DNA from: Neurospora tetraspora
Lineage: Eukaryota; Ascomycota; Sordariomycetes; Sordariales; Sordariaceae
Direction of reading: 5' to 3'
Length of the DNA: 64,000 nucleotides
Assembly (NCBI RefSeq): GCF_033439725.1
Contig: NW_026944385.1
Coordinates: 1,116,001-1,180,000 of the forward strand
Positions within the stretch are counted from its first letter, which is position 1. Each line of letters starts with the position of its first letter. The notes under the pieces were generated by a model. The model searched no databases. It was given only the letters and a program-made list of their open reading frames with translations, and was not told the DNA's origin. The translations under genes and the position numbers were made by a program. Shown piece after piece: positions 43,021 to 57,973 of the stretch.

Positions 43021-46000
43021 TACCCTGGAGGCAGCTGGGGGTCTAATAAAAGGGCTAGAATGGGGTGTAAATTGTAGTATTAATTGTGTAAAAGCGTTCT
43101 AGAATGAATTCGCTTACACACGCCCATTCTTGATAATTGCATATTTAGGTTGAACGATTATAAATTATAATTAATATATTTCGTTTATCGGTCTATTTAT
43201 ATTTAGATAACTAACCCGCTAGAACGGTACGTTAAAATGGTAATAACGTCTTATATAGAACAAAAGTCCAACTCCTAATAGAATTTCTATTCAAAAGTAA
43301 TTCGCGCCTATAATGAAAACTTTATATATTAAAATATTAAAGGCAATTAAATATTAGTAATAAAACTATATTTTATAAAATAATTTATTATATTTAAATT
43401 TGCCTTTCTTATTTTAATAATCTTTTATTATTAAACGGTAAATAGTATTAAAATTATATTTTATAATTGCGAAGTTATTAAAGTAGGCTAGTATATAATT
43501 GTAAATTAATATATAATTAGGAGTTAAGTAGTATAATATAAGAATATTATTATATTATTTAAAACTATTATGATATTTATTTATTATTTATTATTTTAAT
43601 ATATATTTATTACTCCTATTCTGTTGCTATTTATCATAAATTTATTTTGGGGTATTTTATTATAATACTTTCGTATTTGGATTTTTATTATTCTATTAAT
43701 ATGTTAATTATTTTTAATTTTATATTTACTTCCTTTTTAAATACTTGTATATAACATATCGACGTTATATTAGGATCTTAATTTATCGGTAGTATTCACT
43801 ACCCTTATTTATTCTATATCGTATTTTAACTGGCAGAAACTTCCACGATAAAATATACGATCGATGAAATATAATGTCAAAATAGCGATAAAATTCTATA
43901 TTTAGGTGCAAATGCGGGTAGTTCTATTACCTTTACGTTAGTATATTACGGGCGTAAGGTGGGAATTAGGGGTCGTTACTTTTATATTTTATTATATATA
44001 TATTGAAATCCCCTATGTAAGGGGGAATTTGTATATGGATTCGATTATATATACAGAATATAATAGTATTAATTTAGCTTCTAAGAAAAAATATTAGGGT
44101 GGTATTCGCTTATTTAAATTCATGATACCCCTTTTGTATTAAGGTTAAAAGCCTCCGGTAATTTCCAGTATTTATTCCAACGCTTGAGTTTCCACCCGAG
44201 CTGGGTGGGTAGTATTGCCTATACCTATATAGGGAAGAGGGTTAGTTATTTATAATTAGGAAAGGAAAGGAGATTAGGGGTACTAAGTGGGTAAAGTATA
44301 AGTAGTTAGGGTATTTGCCTATATAACTATAAATTAAATAGATTATTAGTAGAAGGCGGGCAAATTTACTTGGAGGTAAGCTTACTTTCTTCTTCCTCCT
44401 AATAATAAATTTCCCCCATTTTCTTCTTCCTTTTAATAGTTAATTTTCTTCCTCCCAATAATAAATTTCCTTATCTTTACTCCTTTCTTCCGTTTATTAT
44501 TATTAAAATAAATTAAAATTCATACTTCTAATACATTAATATTATTTATAATTAGTAAGAGAAGAAGTTTACTTACCCGTATTTAATTATATGGAAAAGG
44601 TATAGTTACTATTGCTTTAATATCGAATTAGCATTCTTTTAGTCTAATTAATAAATTACTCCGTTTTAAGTTCGGTATACTTTAAAATCTCCGAATAAAT
44701 CGAATAGGTTTAAATTTAATATAGCTAACAATACTCCCAATAGTAAATAGTTTACTATATAGGCTATAAAGGCGATTATACAAGGAAATAATTGATTTAT
44801 ATATTTAATATATTAAAAGTTTAAAGTTGACCAACTTCCTATTTATACTCGGCTTACGGTATAACCGACCACTCGCTTAGGAATTAGATAGTTTAGCCGG
44901 AACTTCGACAATTTAACCGGAAGTTTAATATTTAAATTAGGAATTCGATAATTAAATCGGAAGCTTAATATTTAGTAGGGAATTTAATAAGTTGACCGGG
45001 GATTAGGACATAGTATACGGGCTACTCCTCTTGGAGTATTAAGCAATTAGGAAGTATATTAACTTAAATGTATTTAAGGGAAATTATTATAAAACGAATT
45101 AATTAATATAAGTTATTGATAAATTATTTAGGAAATATTTATTATTATATTGGAGGAATATACGCTCCCCTCTTTAGATATACTTATAATGTAAAGGTAG
45201 TAGTCGGTGGCCGCAAAGTAATGCCAATATTGCTAGTGAGCGATAGTCCTGCATTAAAAGATATATATTAGGGAAGTATAAATATAGAAGAGTGGAGCTG
45301 AGGGGGGGTGGATGGTAAAAGGGGGACGATAGGCGAGGAGAAGTTAAAACTATTAGTAAAATATTAAAAGTAGGAGAGGGAGACGGGTAAAGGAAGAAAT
45401 TGAAGTTTACTAGCGGTATTAAGGGAAAGGAAAGATAATACGAATAGGCTAGGGGAAATTAAAGCTGTTAGTAATTAGGAGGTATTAAAGGAAGAAGGGT
45501 AGCAATAGGCGGGGAATAACAATAATTTTAGCTTAGAGCGATACGCGTCGTAATAATTTATATTTTCGTACATTTAATTGTTGCGCTCGTCCTGTTTATT
45601 TAATAATAAGGAAATAAACTTCAATGATAGGTTTTATACTTATTTATTTGAGTGAGATCGAATATAGCGTCCCCGATTATATTTTAATTATAAACATTAT
45701 ATAATATAATAATAAGGATAGGAGCGGTTAAATTTAGAAAAAAAGTACGAAGCTAATAGATTTTGGAAATAGGAATATTAAATAAATACGAGCGGAAGGG
45801 AAATAGTATTCCTTATAATAACGGCAATTAGTAATAAGAAATGGAAATAAATAAAGTTTATAATAGTAGGTTAGAAAAATAGCGAGGATAGAATTTTGCG
45901 TAAGGGGATACGAATATAAAAATATTATAGGTTTATACGAAAGAGTATAAATATATAAAAGTTATATAATTTATACGTCGGTTTAAGGTTAGGTTAAGGT

Positions 46001-49000
46001 CCGGGTACGAAGGTACTTACCTAACGAATATAGTACTAATAGATCGATAAATTTAATGTAGATAGAGCCTAAATAAAAATTAATTTTATATACTTTTTTA
46101 TAAATATATATTTAATAAATCGTATTTATTCGCGTATTATTTATACTTACTTTAAAAAATCCTTAAGGAATAATACTACGTATTTAAACTAAGTAAATGA
46201 TTGAAATATTATAGAAGACGAGGATATTAACGGCGGATTCTACTATTTCTTAACCGGTATGAAAGGATAATTGAAAAAAATTTTTAAGAATAGAGTATAA
46301 AGGAAAATAAAATATATATAAGGTAATATCTTACGTACAATTAATTTAAAAATATGCTAAAAAAGTCTCTAAGAGTTTATTATATAATATTCTACTAATT
46401 CCCAAGTGGAATGAGACTTTATATAAAGTATATATTGTAATGAATATATATAAAAGTATCCCCCTCGGGTTTGAGTACTATTTATAAGCGTTCTAGGACC
46501 ATTGCCGGAAGCTTAAAATATTATAATTATTTCTTAGTTCGTATATAGGATAATTTAGGATAAATTCTTTCTTTTTACTTTCTTCTGGGGGGTTAAGGTA
46601 CGTTATTACTATATAAATACGAACATAAATTATAATTTTATAAGTAAAAATGCTGTTAACCCTCGTTATTTAAGATTTAAATTAAATTGAGTTTACTTCC
46701 CCTATTAAGTGTTTTATTTAAATAAACTCCCTAACGTAAAAGTCGAACTTCTTATTAAATTTATTTATGAATAAAGTTATTTTATATTATAAAATACTTT
46801 TATTCCCTGAATTTATAAAATATTCCATTTTATAATCGAATTCTATTACCTTTCGACGTAGATTAACAAATATAATATTTTCCTTAATTTCGTTTACGTA
46901 TAAGAATTCATCCTACCGTTACTTCATAATAATAAGGCCAACCTGGAAATATATAAATAGAAATTAGTATTCTAACGTATATAAAGTATTAAAATTCAAT
47001 ATATTTTTATTTTTAGGTTATTTTCCACGTCGCGGGTCCTATTTTTTAATGGTAATAAGATAGAATTCTATTAATTTACGGAACCTTTTATGATTAGCGG
47101 GGTTTATATACTTAAAATATTTAGTAAATAAATAAATAATAATTTACTATATTTAATCCCTTTTTAATATTATAAATATTACGTTATAGAAGTTTATATA
47201 GCTAACGTTAAATTTATATTTCCTATTTAATGTTAATTAATTTCATTCTATATTTACTAATTTAATAGAATTATTATTTACTCGTACTAAAATTCCCCTA
47301 GTAGTATAAATATTATATAGAAAGCTTTATACTCTCTTATAATATTTTAATAGTATAAGCCTTAATATATATTAGGAAGTACTAATTTCTTACTCTATTT
47401 TCCCTCCTTTTCTATCCTACCCACATTTAAATCGTTACTATTATTTACAATATTCATCCCCGGCCCTATTTTACTCAATATATTATTTAACGCTATAAAC
47501 TTCGTAGATAATACTACTAATACTATTAATATTACTACCGAAGGAGTACGAACGGATACGGGAATAGTACTAGGTTTAATAGCGGGTAAGCCTAAAAGTT
47601 ATAGCGTTAAAATCAATACGAGGATTTTAATTCAAAAGTAAACAATATAATTATATAATCCAATAGCTCACTAGGATTTTACTAGCTTTCGAACGGGAGT
47701 ACCAGATTTATTCCCGGCCCCTTTCTTCTTACCTTTATTTTATACCTCTTTTCGAATATAGAATATAAATTAAATAATTCTTCTTCCCGCTAATAGTTTT
47801 AATCTAAATATACCCCGGTCATACTATTTATTCTCATTCGTATTTCTTACAATAAGATTAACGGCAAATATCTAGAATACGAGAATAATATAATATTTCG
47901 TAATAAATATTATACTATTTAGGAAACCGCTTTATAAAATTATTAAATTAAAATGTCCTAAGTGTTCATTAATAACTAATTTTTTGATAGGTTCGATTAA
48001 TTAAGATTTAATATATTCATCCTTAAATTAAATATATAGAAATACGGGGATCGTAATCATTACTCTACTTACTTATTATATATTTATCGAATTGATATGC
48101 TTTTTAATAAACGATATTTAAATCTAACCTATTAGGAAAAGAAAGGTCCGAAATTTAATAACGTCTTCGTCGAATATTTTTTCAGATAAAAAGCCTCCTT
48201 TATCCGAATTAAATATTAAATATAGGAGATATTTCCCTAATCCTTAATATTTAGAATACGTAGCGTTACTAAGGCAGGATTAAATAACGTTTAGTACCGG
48301 GAATAGAAGTATTAAAATATTTAATATTCGGAAGTCTAATAATAAACTCAATTCAATTAATTTACTTTTATAGAAGCGTAGTATTATTACTTTAATTTTT
48401 TTAATATTTCGAAGGTATTAGAAATAACAGCAACTCTAATTCTATATATTAAACCGGAAATGCGAGCGCTTTTCTTTCTAAATAAAATAAAATTAGCAAA
48501 GTCTTTTAATTAAATATAAAAAGCATTTAGATATTTTCTATTACTATAATATATTGCTAATTAATATATTAAGAAAGGGATAAATGAAGATTTGTTTATT
48601 ATTACTAATATTGATTTCTTTACCCGTATTTAGTTCAATTATATAAGTAAATAATTTTAGAATATTTAATAATTATATTCTAAACGGTCTAAATATAATT
48701 AGGATTACGCTAGATTATCGTTCTCGATAAATTTGACGTAAAAATTAGCAAAATAAATATATACCTAAGATTAACCACCGCATTAACCGGAATAGTTTAA
48801 ACTTATCCGTGAATATTTATAATAATAAAGACTATATTTCTTTATAGGTACCTCTAACCTCCGGTTCATATATCTATTTATTTATAAAATATATCTTAGA
48901 ATATATCCAGAGCTCGAACTCTCTACGGAGTAGTAATATAATAATAGTGGTTCTAAATTTAATTTATCCTTCGTTATAATAATAACGAACTATAAAAGGC

Positions 49001-52000
49001 GTATTATATTCAATCTACGTAAAAGGAACTTTGAGATTAAAGCTATAATTAATTTTAAAATTACTTATATATTTAAGGATTTATAAATATTTGAATTTAA
49101 TACAATTATCTTCTACTATAAATAATTCTTAATAATTAGGCTTTAATCGTATGATTAAAAGAAATTAGCCAATTCTTTTTATTTACTAGTTGAATTAATC
49201 TTTTGTAATTGCGTATTAAATTAGTAAAATTTTATTACCAATTCTATATCTTTATTATACGGTAGTCGAATAATTAAAACCGCAATAAACTACTCTTCTT
49301 ATATAAACCGGTTTATACCTCCGCTTTAAATATTTATAGGCCTAATTTTTATATCTATACTAATAAATAAAATTAAATAGGAAAAGTAGCTTTCCGTTTA
49401 AGTATATAAAATATTACCCTAATATAATTCGAATTAACTATCCCTGCTATAGATATTCCTATAAATTAATAATAAGCTTATTAATATATATTACTATACT
49501 TCAATAAATTTTATTTCGTATATTTAATAAATTAAATAATATTTATAATACATATGTAATATTAATAATATAGTATTATTCTTATTATAAAACCCGGTTT
49601 AATAAATAGCGAGCGTCGAAAGAAACTATGTAGCTTCGTATTTTACTAAGAAGTAGGCTATTATTAAATTTATTGACTAGAGTACTTTTAGATATAAGTA
49701 AAGAATAAATTTTATTAATACTTCTTACTTCCTTAAATACTCTAACTATATTTTTATAGTTTTTTCGGGATATTTTAGTATTTTATAGCTACATTACTAA
49801 TAAACCTTAGAAAAGTATCGTTTTAATAGGCTTTTATTCGTAAAATATTTCCGTTATTAAATTAAGGAACATACAAGTCTCGACATTATAAGTATACTAT
49901 AGGTATATAAATATAATTATAGGAATAGCTAGAAGTATAAATATAAGTATTCTAATACTTACTATTTGAAATAAGGACATTAAAGTAATTAAACAAAGGG
50001 TAGCAATATTTAAATCGGTAGCGGGTAATTATTTAAAATCCTTAGCCTTATCGCCTTCGGATTGTCCATTACTATAATTACTACTTATATTATTTATTAA
50101 AACTTCCTCTTCGTTTACTTTAAAATTATTAACCCCCATTTATGTATTATTATTCCCTCTTTTACTTATATTAATATCCGGTAAATCCTCGAATACTATA
50201 ATATCGTTCAAAATATTATCGATAATATCCAACGTAATTTCCTCTTCTTTAAATTCGTCTTCTAATATTCTTATAAACGCCTTATCTAATTTTATAAATA
50301 ATATATTAATATTATAATGGTCTTCAATTATATTTTAACCAGTTTCGACCTACGTTGTAATCCTATTTAGTAATTCGGCCGAATAGATTTATAAAGGTAT
50401 ATTTATATTTTTAATAGCGGGAGGATTTATCTTAGCCCTTTTATAGTTTAATTATTCTTAGGCTATATCCGAATCCAAGCCCGAATTTAAATCCGAAATT
50501 AAATCCGAATTAACTAAATCCCCCGAAGGAACTTCGAATCTATCCTAATTTAATTCCGAATTCGTTGAACTAAATATAAAAGTATTATAACGGGTCAGTA
50601 TTCGGGTGTTCCTAATAGGGTTCCTAATACTTTTAGTAATCAGTATAAAGGTTATTAGGGGCGCTCGGGTATTATAGCGCCGTTTAAATATATTACCCTA
50701 TTAAAACTTAACGTAAATATAAAAACAACCCTAAATAAAACGGAAACTATAAAAAATATATTAAACTATTTCCGTAGAAAAACTTTAATATTTACTCTAT
50801 TAGGTAGAGAAATATTATTTAATTAATATTCTTTTCGTTAGTTATAAATCATTAATTAATAAAGTCCGTTTTCCAATTTATTAACAGTTTTGTAATTTAC
50901 CTATAATTAATATATTCTATTATTTTATTTATTAATAAAATAAACTCAAACGTAATACTGACGTCGTGAAGGGGATTAAATATTCTAAAAATAAAAAAGC
51001 CCCGCCGGGAGTATGGGGTTTAATAATAATCCTAATTAATTATATAGAATAGGCCTTACAGTATTTCAGTACTTATTAACTTAAATTTAAAATACGTACT
51101 TTAAATAAAATTCTAATAAAATAAAGCGACTTATTAGCTTTACCGTTATTATATAGAAGTTCGGGCCTCTCAAATTTCTATTTCCTCTTTCGTCTTCTAT
51201 TTCCAAATTTTCCCCTTCTTTCTCCTTTTTACAACCTTATTAATACTTTTGTTATTAAATTCGCAGCCGCGCCTTTCCCTAAACTTACCTTAGTTTTTAT
51301 AGAACAATTCCCCCCTATCCCCCCACACTTATAATTATATCTTTTATTCTATCAAACACCATCGTTATTCTATTAATATTATTATTAAATTAAAGCCCTA
51401 ATAATATATATACGTTTATTCCTATTATATTCTATTTATTTTTCCTATATTTATATCGAATTCTCTCCATTTAAAATAAAATAACGTCTATTAAAATATC
51501 AGGTAGCGGCATATTTTTTGTAACTCCCAACATAAATATTATTTATATAAATTAACTTGATTCTAAGATTTACTATTTTTATTATTGTATTAATTATTTT
51601 ATTTTATAGCCTCTTAGCCTATTTAAGAATATTAATACTACTACTAATTTTATAACGAAGCTTTCGCCAGAACAATTTATAACCCTACTAGCGAATTTAC
51701 TACTAGGCTAATAAATTTATATTTCGGGTGCCTCAATAACCACGCCGGGGGGGCAAATGGTAAATATGTACCTAAACGTTTTAACTAAGAAATTAAACAT
51801 ATAATATAAATCCTTTAAATAAAATTTAAAAGTAAATATAATTTACGAATAATCCGAATCGTGCCCCAGACCTCACTAATATAAATACCTTGAGTATTTT
51901 CTTTATATTAAATATTAATTTATTAATATTAATTATTTATAAATTCCTAAACTTATTTAAATTAAGGGCGTTAAAAAGTATAAGGGCAAATAAAATAATA

Positions 52001-55000
52001 AGACGTATACTACTTTTAGGAAGCGTATTAAAATATTAAATTTATAACGGATATTAATAACGATAATATCAATACTATTATTCCTATATAGAAAGAATAT
52101 AAGAATATTACTAAATACGAATTTTTCTAAGAAAAAATAATTATATACTAGGTTAACTTTCGAGCTGTATAATAACTATATACTATAATTTATATCGGCG
52201 ACCCGGATATAAAACGTAAAAAAACTTGCGCCGTTATTATAAAGAAGTTTTAAGAGCCGTTTAAATTTTTTACCTACAACGAAACTATCGATAAATGAAA
52301 TAACTACTACTTTAATTAATAACGCTTCTATATATTTAAAAAAACTAAAAATATCGTTATATATTTCGATAAGTAAAATAATAATTTCAGACCTTTCCGT
52401 TACTAGGAAATTATTGAATAATTTTTTTATACCCGCTAGGAAAAGCCGAGTAATATTAAAGAATTCTAATAAATATTTTACTAATTTAAAGGTTTCAATA
52501 TTCGGGCGTCTACTTTCAAAGTTTAGAAATAAGTTCGTAATAAATTTCAAATTATTATTATTATAAAATATTTATATTAATAGAATTTTAATAAGCGTTT
52601 ATGTTTAGGTAATAATTATAATAAAATTGTAGGATTATAATACTAATATTAAATTCCGTGTTTACTTTCTTAAGCGTTACGTTTATAATAATAAAGAATT
52701 TTATAGTTATTAGGAGGAGATTACGATTAAATAAATTAAAGGCGATGAACCGGAGAAGAAGGATTTCGCTATCCTTAAGCTAACTAAATTAATATAGAAG
52801 AAATTAAGCGGCCGTTCTTTTTTAAGCGATTTAAAGGCCGTACTACGTAAAAATCTCGTTCGTCTTAATCTAATACGCAAGGGTAATATAACCCCGGCTA
52901 TAGAGATTACCTGAAGGAAAATTACGGAAGAAATAAACGATGAGTAGAACGATAAAGAGTTTATAAAGGAGGTTATTATTCATAATTTAAATAGAAAATA
53001 AACGGTAAAGTAAGGACGTATACGAAATATAATAAGACCATTTTAATAAATTATAATATAGAGGTATTTCTTTTCTTTTTTATTATTTTAAATATTAGTA
53101 CATTTTCGTTTCTTTAGGCCGGATTTTTATTATTATAAGCTTTTAGGCGTAGAATTAATAAGTATTAATCGGGAAGATAATACGGATATTTAATAATTTA
53201 TTTTCTTTTATTTTTTTACATAAGCGTTATTTCGCAATCCTTTCTATACAATACTAATAAATAATGATAAAGGAAAAAGGGACGAGATAATAATATTTAT
53301 AATAATCTTATATATAATCAAGTATAATATTCGGTTTTATATTATATATTATTAATATATATTGAACTAAAACGTTTATATAATATACGATAAAGTATAG
53401 TATTGAACGTAAATAACTAGTATATTTCCGAACATTTCGATATTAGTCTTCTAATAGAATTAATTATTCTTAATAATTTCTAGCAATTCCAATTTAATTA
53501 ATACAATTATAAAATTATTTAAATATTTATTATTATAATTCTCCTTTCTATTATAATAATAAAGTAAATACCAAAATAAAGCCTAAAGGTATAAAAACCT
53601 ACTTTAAATAAAATAGTACCAATAAGGGGAGATTTCCATTTCTTAAACATTTCCTAGCTCAATTTTATATTAAAATTTCAATTTAAAAAAAATGTTAAAT
53701 TTTTATAAGATTATTAAAAATTAATATATACGGTACATTATCCTATCGTCCCTCGTCCTATTTACAAGTACGTTTATTCCTGGTTATAATAAAATAAATT
53801 TCTAACTCCTCTTCCGTATTTTATTTTTCTTCCTTTTATATTATATTAACTATTATATCTCTATTTAGAAAGATTAATATAATTATCTATTATTAATACC
53901 TTGATTATATTATATTATTATATTATTCTTCTATATTATTTCGTTAATACACTAATCCTCCATTTTTACGAACGTTCGTAATTTCCCGTTACAGTAAAAG
54001 TAAATTATATGATTCTTACTTTAAATTTACCGGAAATAATTAATATATATACGCTAATATATATTATAGGAAGAGGATTTAGACGCTAACGTAGTAGAAA
54101 AGTATAAGCTAGAAGTATTCATAGTATTACGAAATCGATTTCCTCTACTATAAGCATATCCGAACCTACTTCTATTACTATTCCCGCGCTATTCGCGGTC
54201 CCGGAGCCTAATATAAAGTTTAAAGTACGTAGAAGTAGATTTCGTAGTAACAAGAATAAACTCCAAGCTATTACTAGTATTACTTCTACCCTTCCTTTAA
54301 ATATTTAAATTATTAACGTTTAAATTACGGGTATTTAAATTTCTATTACTGATCCAGCTATTATTCCTACTACCCTAAAAAACCCGAAATTACATAGAAG
54401 TAAACCTCTTAATAATAAAAATAAGAAGTTTCAATTAGAAGTTATTACGGGCGCTCCTATTCCTATTCCTACTCTTACAGAATAAAATAAAGTTATTACC
54501 GCTACCGTCTATATCCCCGATAAGAAAAATATAATAAGAAACGCTACTTTAAATACCGTCGATATTATTATTAATAAAAGCTTTCGTCTAAATAAGTATT
54601 ATAAATTATTTTTAATCTTATTAAAGGAAATTATTATGAATAATAATCCGAATAAAGGTCTGACATTTACAATATTCGTAGTTAATATTACGGGAACCTC
54701 AGGTATAAATGAAAATAATTTTATTTATAATATAAATCTTAATTAGTAAGAATATTATAATAAATAGTTAAATATAGCTCGCCTCCTCCGTCGTCCAATA
54801 GCGGAAATACAAATTATTAACCGTAATAGAAATATAGTATTATTCGGAATTAAATTTATTAATAATAATAAGGGTAATTTCTCCGAAATATTATTATATA
54901 CTAACAAATGTATTTCAACCCAATTATATACTTAGAGTCCTTTACCTACTATATACCGCTATTATTATAGAAAACCTTTATCCCCGGACTTTAAAGGCGC

Positions 55001-57105
55001 GTATTAAAGGTAATAATTCCGAATAAATTATTATAATTATTACTTAAATTATTAAAATTCTTCCTATCCTTAATATAATTATTACAGTTCCTACTATTAT
55101 TCCTATTAAAAATACTTCCGCTAAATATAACTATAATCGTCCTCCCAAAGGTAAAAGAGAATTAATACTTTAATTTATACCCCCGGTCCCTTCTATTATT
55201 ATTATTCCTACCTATAAAGAGAGGATAGAGGATATTATAACTTAAATCGATTAAATTAACGTATTAGATTACGATATATCTACTAAAAATAAAGTTAGTA
55301 TTAATAGAAATAAATAAAAACTTAAATAAAATAGCGATATTAAATCCGATAGATATACCCTCAGGAAGAAACTTCGTACTTTAATCGGAAAGAATTAATA
55401 AAGTTATTACCCTAACAAAGACCCATTAAGTAGTAATTCCCTTAGTATTTAATTAAATATCATTACTATCCCTCCCCCCTAGCCTAATAATACTCTAGGA
55501 ACCGGTAACAACGTCGATAATCTTAATTTGCCAGGCGATTATATTTAATTTATTACTATCAACTTTTTATTAGACTTTATCCCTATATTATTCCATTGGG
55601 TATTTCTAATAGATTTATTCTAGAAGGAATTGAACCTAAAGATACCTTACTTATCCCTAATTCGATTACGCCTACTTCTATAATTACTTAAACCCTTAAT
55701 AAACTAGAGGAAATTCCCGAACCCTTTAAATTTTATAAATATAGGGGAGAACGTAAAACTGTTTATTAACTTACCGATTGGAAATATAGTATTATTAAGT
55801 ACGAAGGCAAAGTTTAGAATTCTATTAGAATACGAATAAAATTTACTAAGCGTTAGTATAATAAAGTTAATAAAGATGATAAGAATGGTCTATACTAAAG
55901 ATACTTTTTGATTTATTACTTAATTAACCCTAATTTAAATTTAATATAGAATATTAAAAGTATAAGGGATTAAATTGTAAAGAATAATCCCTATAATATT
56001 CCGCCTCTTAAATTCGAATTCCTTACCGATTATTTCAATAAATTCTATTTATTTAAATAAGAGTAAGACCGTAGAATATTCGTTATAAATAATTAACGTT
56101 CACTACCTACTTTTTAACCATTATTATATTAAGTTTTATTATTTCCTTACCTTCCCTCCCTACCCTCCTTTAAATATTAAAAGGTATTTATAGCTACTTA
56201 GACGATATATTAAAATTTGGTTATTTTCTTTTCTCCTAATATTCTATTCTTTTCTTATTTCTATTTACTCTAAAGGGCTCGGTCTATTAATATACTATTT
56301 TACAACTAATATTATACGTTATTTCTCTTTAGAACCAAAATTAGAAGTTTTAATTCTTTTCTTCTATTAATATTCCTCCTATTATTACCTTTCACATTAA
56401 TATAAATTTCACACTGGTATATCGAAATAATTTCGAAGGAAGCACACTTAAAGTAAATATTATACATTAATTAATAATACTTCTATAGGATAGAGTTTTA
56501 ACCTATAATTATTCCCGTTATTTATTATTAGTACCCGATATTGAAGGAACGAACGGAATTATATAAATAGAATAGGTAATCCAATATAACGCTTTCTTCC
56601 CTATTACTCCTACTCCCTAAGTAATAAATATATTATACATAACCATCTAGTATAAATATAATTGCAATAGGTTTATAAAGTTTATTTAAAGTTAGAATAG
56701 ACATTAATATATTCAATAAATATTTTCGATTGAATATTTATTTCATTAATTTAATTATTACAATTGCAAATAGTAATTTTACTGAAAGAAGGTATTGCAG
56801 GGAATATTCTTTGTATTAGTAGGGCGATTACGACGTAATTTACCGTTAGCGTACTTTTAATCAATTTTGAACAATTAATTCCGTTTTCCACCTAACGCCC
56901 TATTATGGCGTATTATACAACTAAACGAAATAACGTATTGGAATATAACGGCTACTTCCTTACAACGATATTCGACTATATAATAGATTACAGAATCGAA
57001 TATACTTGTATAAGTATTTTCCAAGCCAAAACCCCTACATAGGCGCTTTACACGATAAAACCCTACTACGCTACTTTTCTCAGACCCCCATCTGCCTCCA
57101 AGGTA
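43021..57105. mobile_element. 14.1 kb A+T-rich RIP-like block with inverted termini
   Basis: A fossil element or block. From about 43060 to 57070 the sequence is extremely A+T-rich and TpA-rich, as expected of RIP in ascomycetes. Its borders are not A+T-rich and form an inverted repeat: 43021-43046 starts TACCCTGGAGGCAGCTGGGG, and 57080-57105 reversed starts TACCTTGGAGGCAGATGGGG (23 of 26 bases), with weaker similarity continuing inward for about 40 bp. This suggests one large DNA element, or a nest, that was mutated as a unit. Coding-like stretches remain (for example about 52.6-53.0 and 54.1-55.9 kb) but are heavily broken, and I assign no family. Size and termini would allow a large DNA transposon class. 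It looks old. No clear target duplication. Confidence 0.6.
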
Positions 57106-57279
57106 GCAAATACCATTGGTGAACAGTGAACTGGACAACTGTGCACGGGCTAGATGGAGCTCGTTCAGGTTCACTTGCCATTCACCTCAACCCGGACACT
57201 GGTATAAGAACTGCCCCTCCACCAGCTTTCTGGTCCTACTTGTAAACTCTCCCCTTGCAACTCACAGCCTCCTGCGAAT
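57106..57279. other. Short spacer between two inverted-repeat elements
   Basis: Ordinary composition, sharply distinct from the A+T block that ends at 57105. Nothing is recognised in it. Confidence 0.4.
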
Positions 57280-57285
57280 TAACCA

Positions 57286-57903
57286 AGAGAAAACCTACCC
57301 ACACTCTAAGATAACTTACACGTACTCTAAGACCCACCAAAATCCCCAGGGTTAGGGTCCCTGGCAGTCAATGACAGGCGATGACACCCGACATCCAAAT
57401 GTCCCACTTTTACCCGTGAAAATACCCCATTTCGATGCACGAAACATTGCGCTCCATTTCGTGAAATTTCTGGCCGGTCTTACATCTTTGCACGTCGCAT
57501 CAGCACTGCACATCATCGCATTATATCGTCGCCCTTCAAATAATGAAAGTCTTTACTTCCATCCGAGGGTTGAGGAAGCGTGAGAGGGATAACTCTGTCG
57601 TAGTTACCTTAGGGAGGGCGGCGACGAGGCGGATCACCAAGTAAACAAAGGAGGGGAGCGACAACTTCAGGGACTAAGACTGCACTCAGTGCACTGCGCT
57701 GACCGACTGTGTAGGAGTTTGTACACCACTACAAAGGAATATCACGACTTTTGACTGATTGACTTAGCGGGAGGGATGTTTGATGTTTCGAACATGTGGG
57801 AGACCCCAGATTACCATACAAAACGGCCGTATTTATATGACAGCTGTCATATGGGGACTTAGAGTGCAGGAAAGTTATCTTAGAGTGCGGGTAGGTTTTC
57901 TCT
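57286..57903. mobile_element. 618 bp TIR element with 6 bp target duplication
   Basis: The inverted ends are 46 bp each (57286-57331 and 57858-57903), starting AGAGAAAACCTACCC and matching at 41 of 46 positions. The flanks are TAACCA on both sides (57280-57285 and 57904-57909), a direct 6 bp target duplication. No coding sequence of note, so it is a MITE-like non-autonomous DNA element. Its end resembles that of the element at 40899 (AGAGTAAACCTACCC). It lies only 70 bp upstream of the third family member's ATG. Confidence 0.7.
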
Positions 57904-57973
57904 TAACCAAAAGCACCTACCGACCAACCACTTCTCTTCCCTCACAATCTCACATTAACAATATCCTGACAAG

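Noticed and set aside
52176-52550. 124-codon minus frame in the A+T-rich block
   Set aside because: Long frames arise by chance in such skewed sequence (few stops in one orientation). No domain or codon signal supports it.
43021-57105. Centromere
   Set aside because: A+T-rich RIP blocks form fungal centromeres, but 14 kb is short and the inverted termini point to a discrete element.
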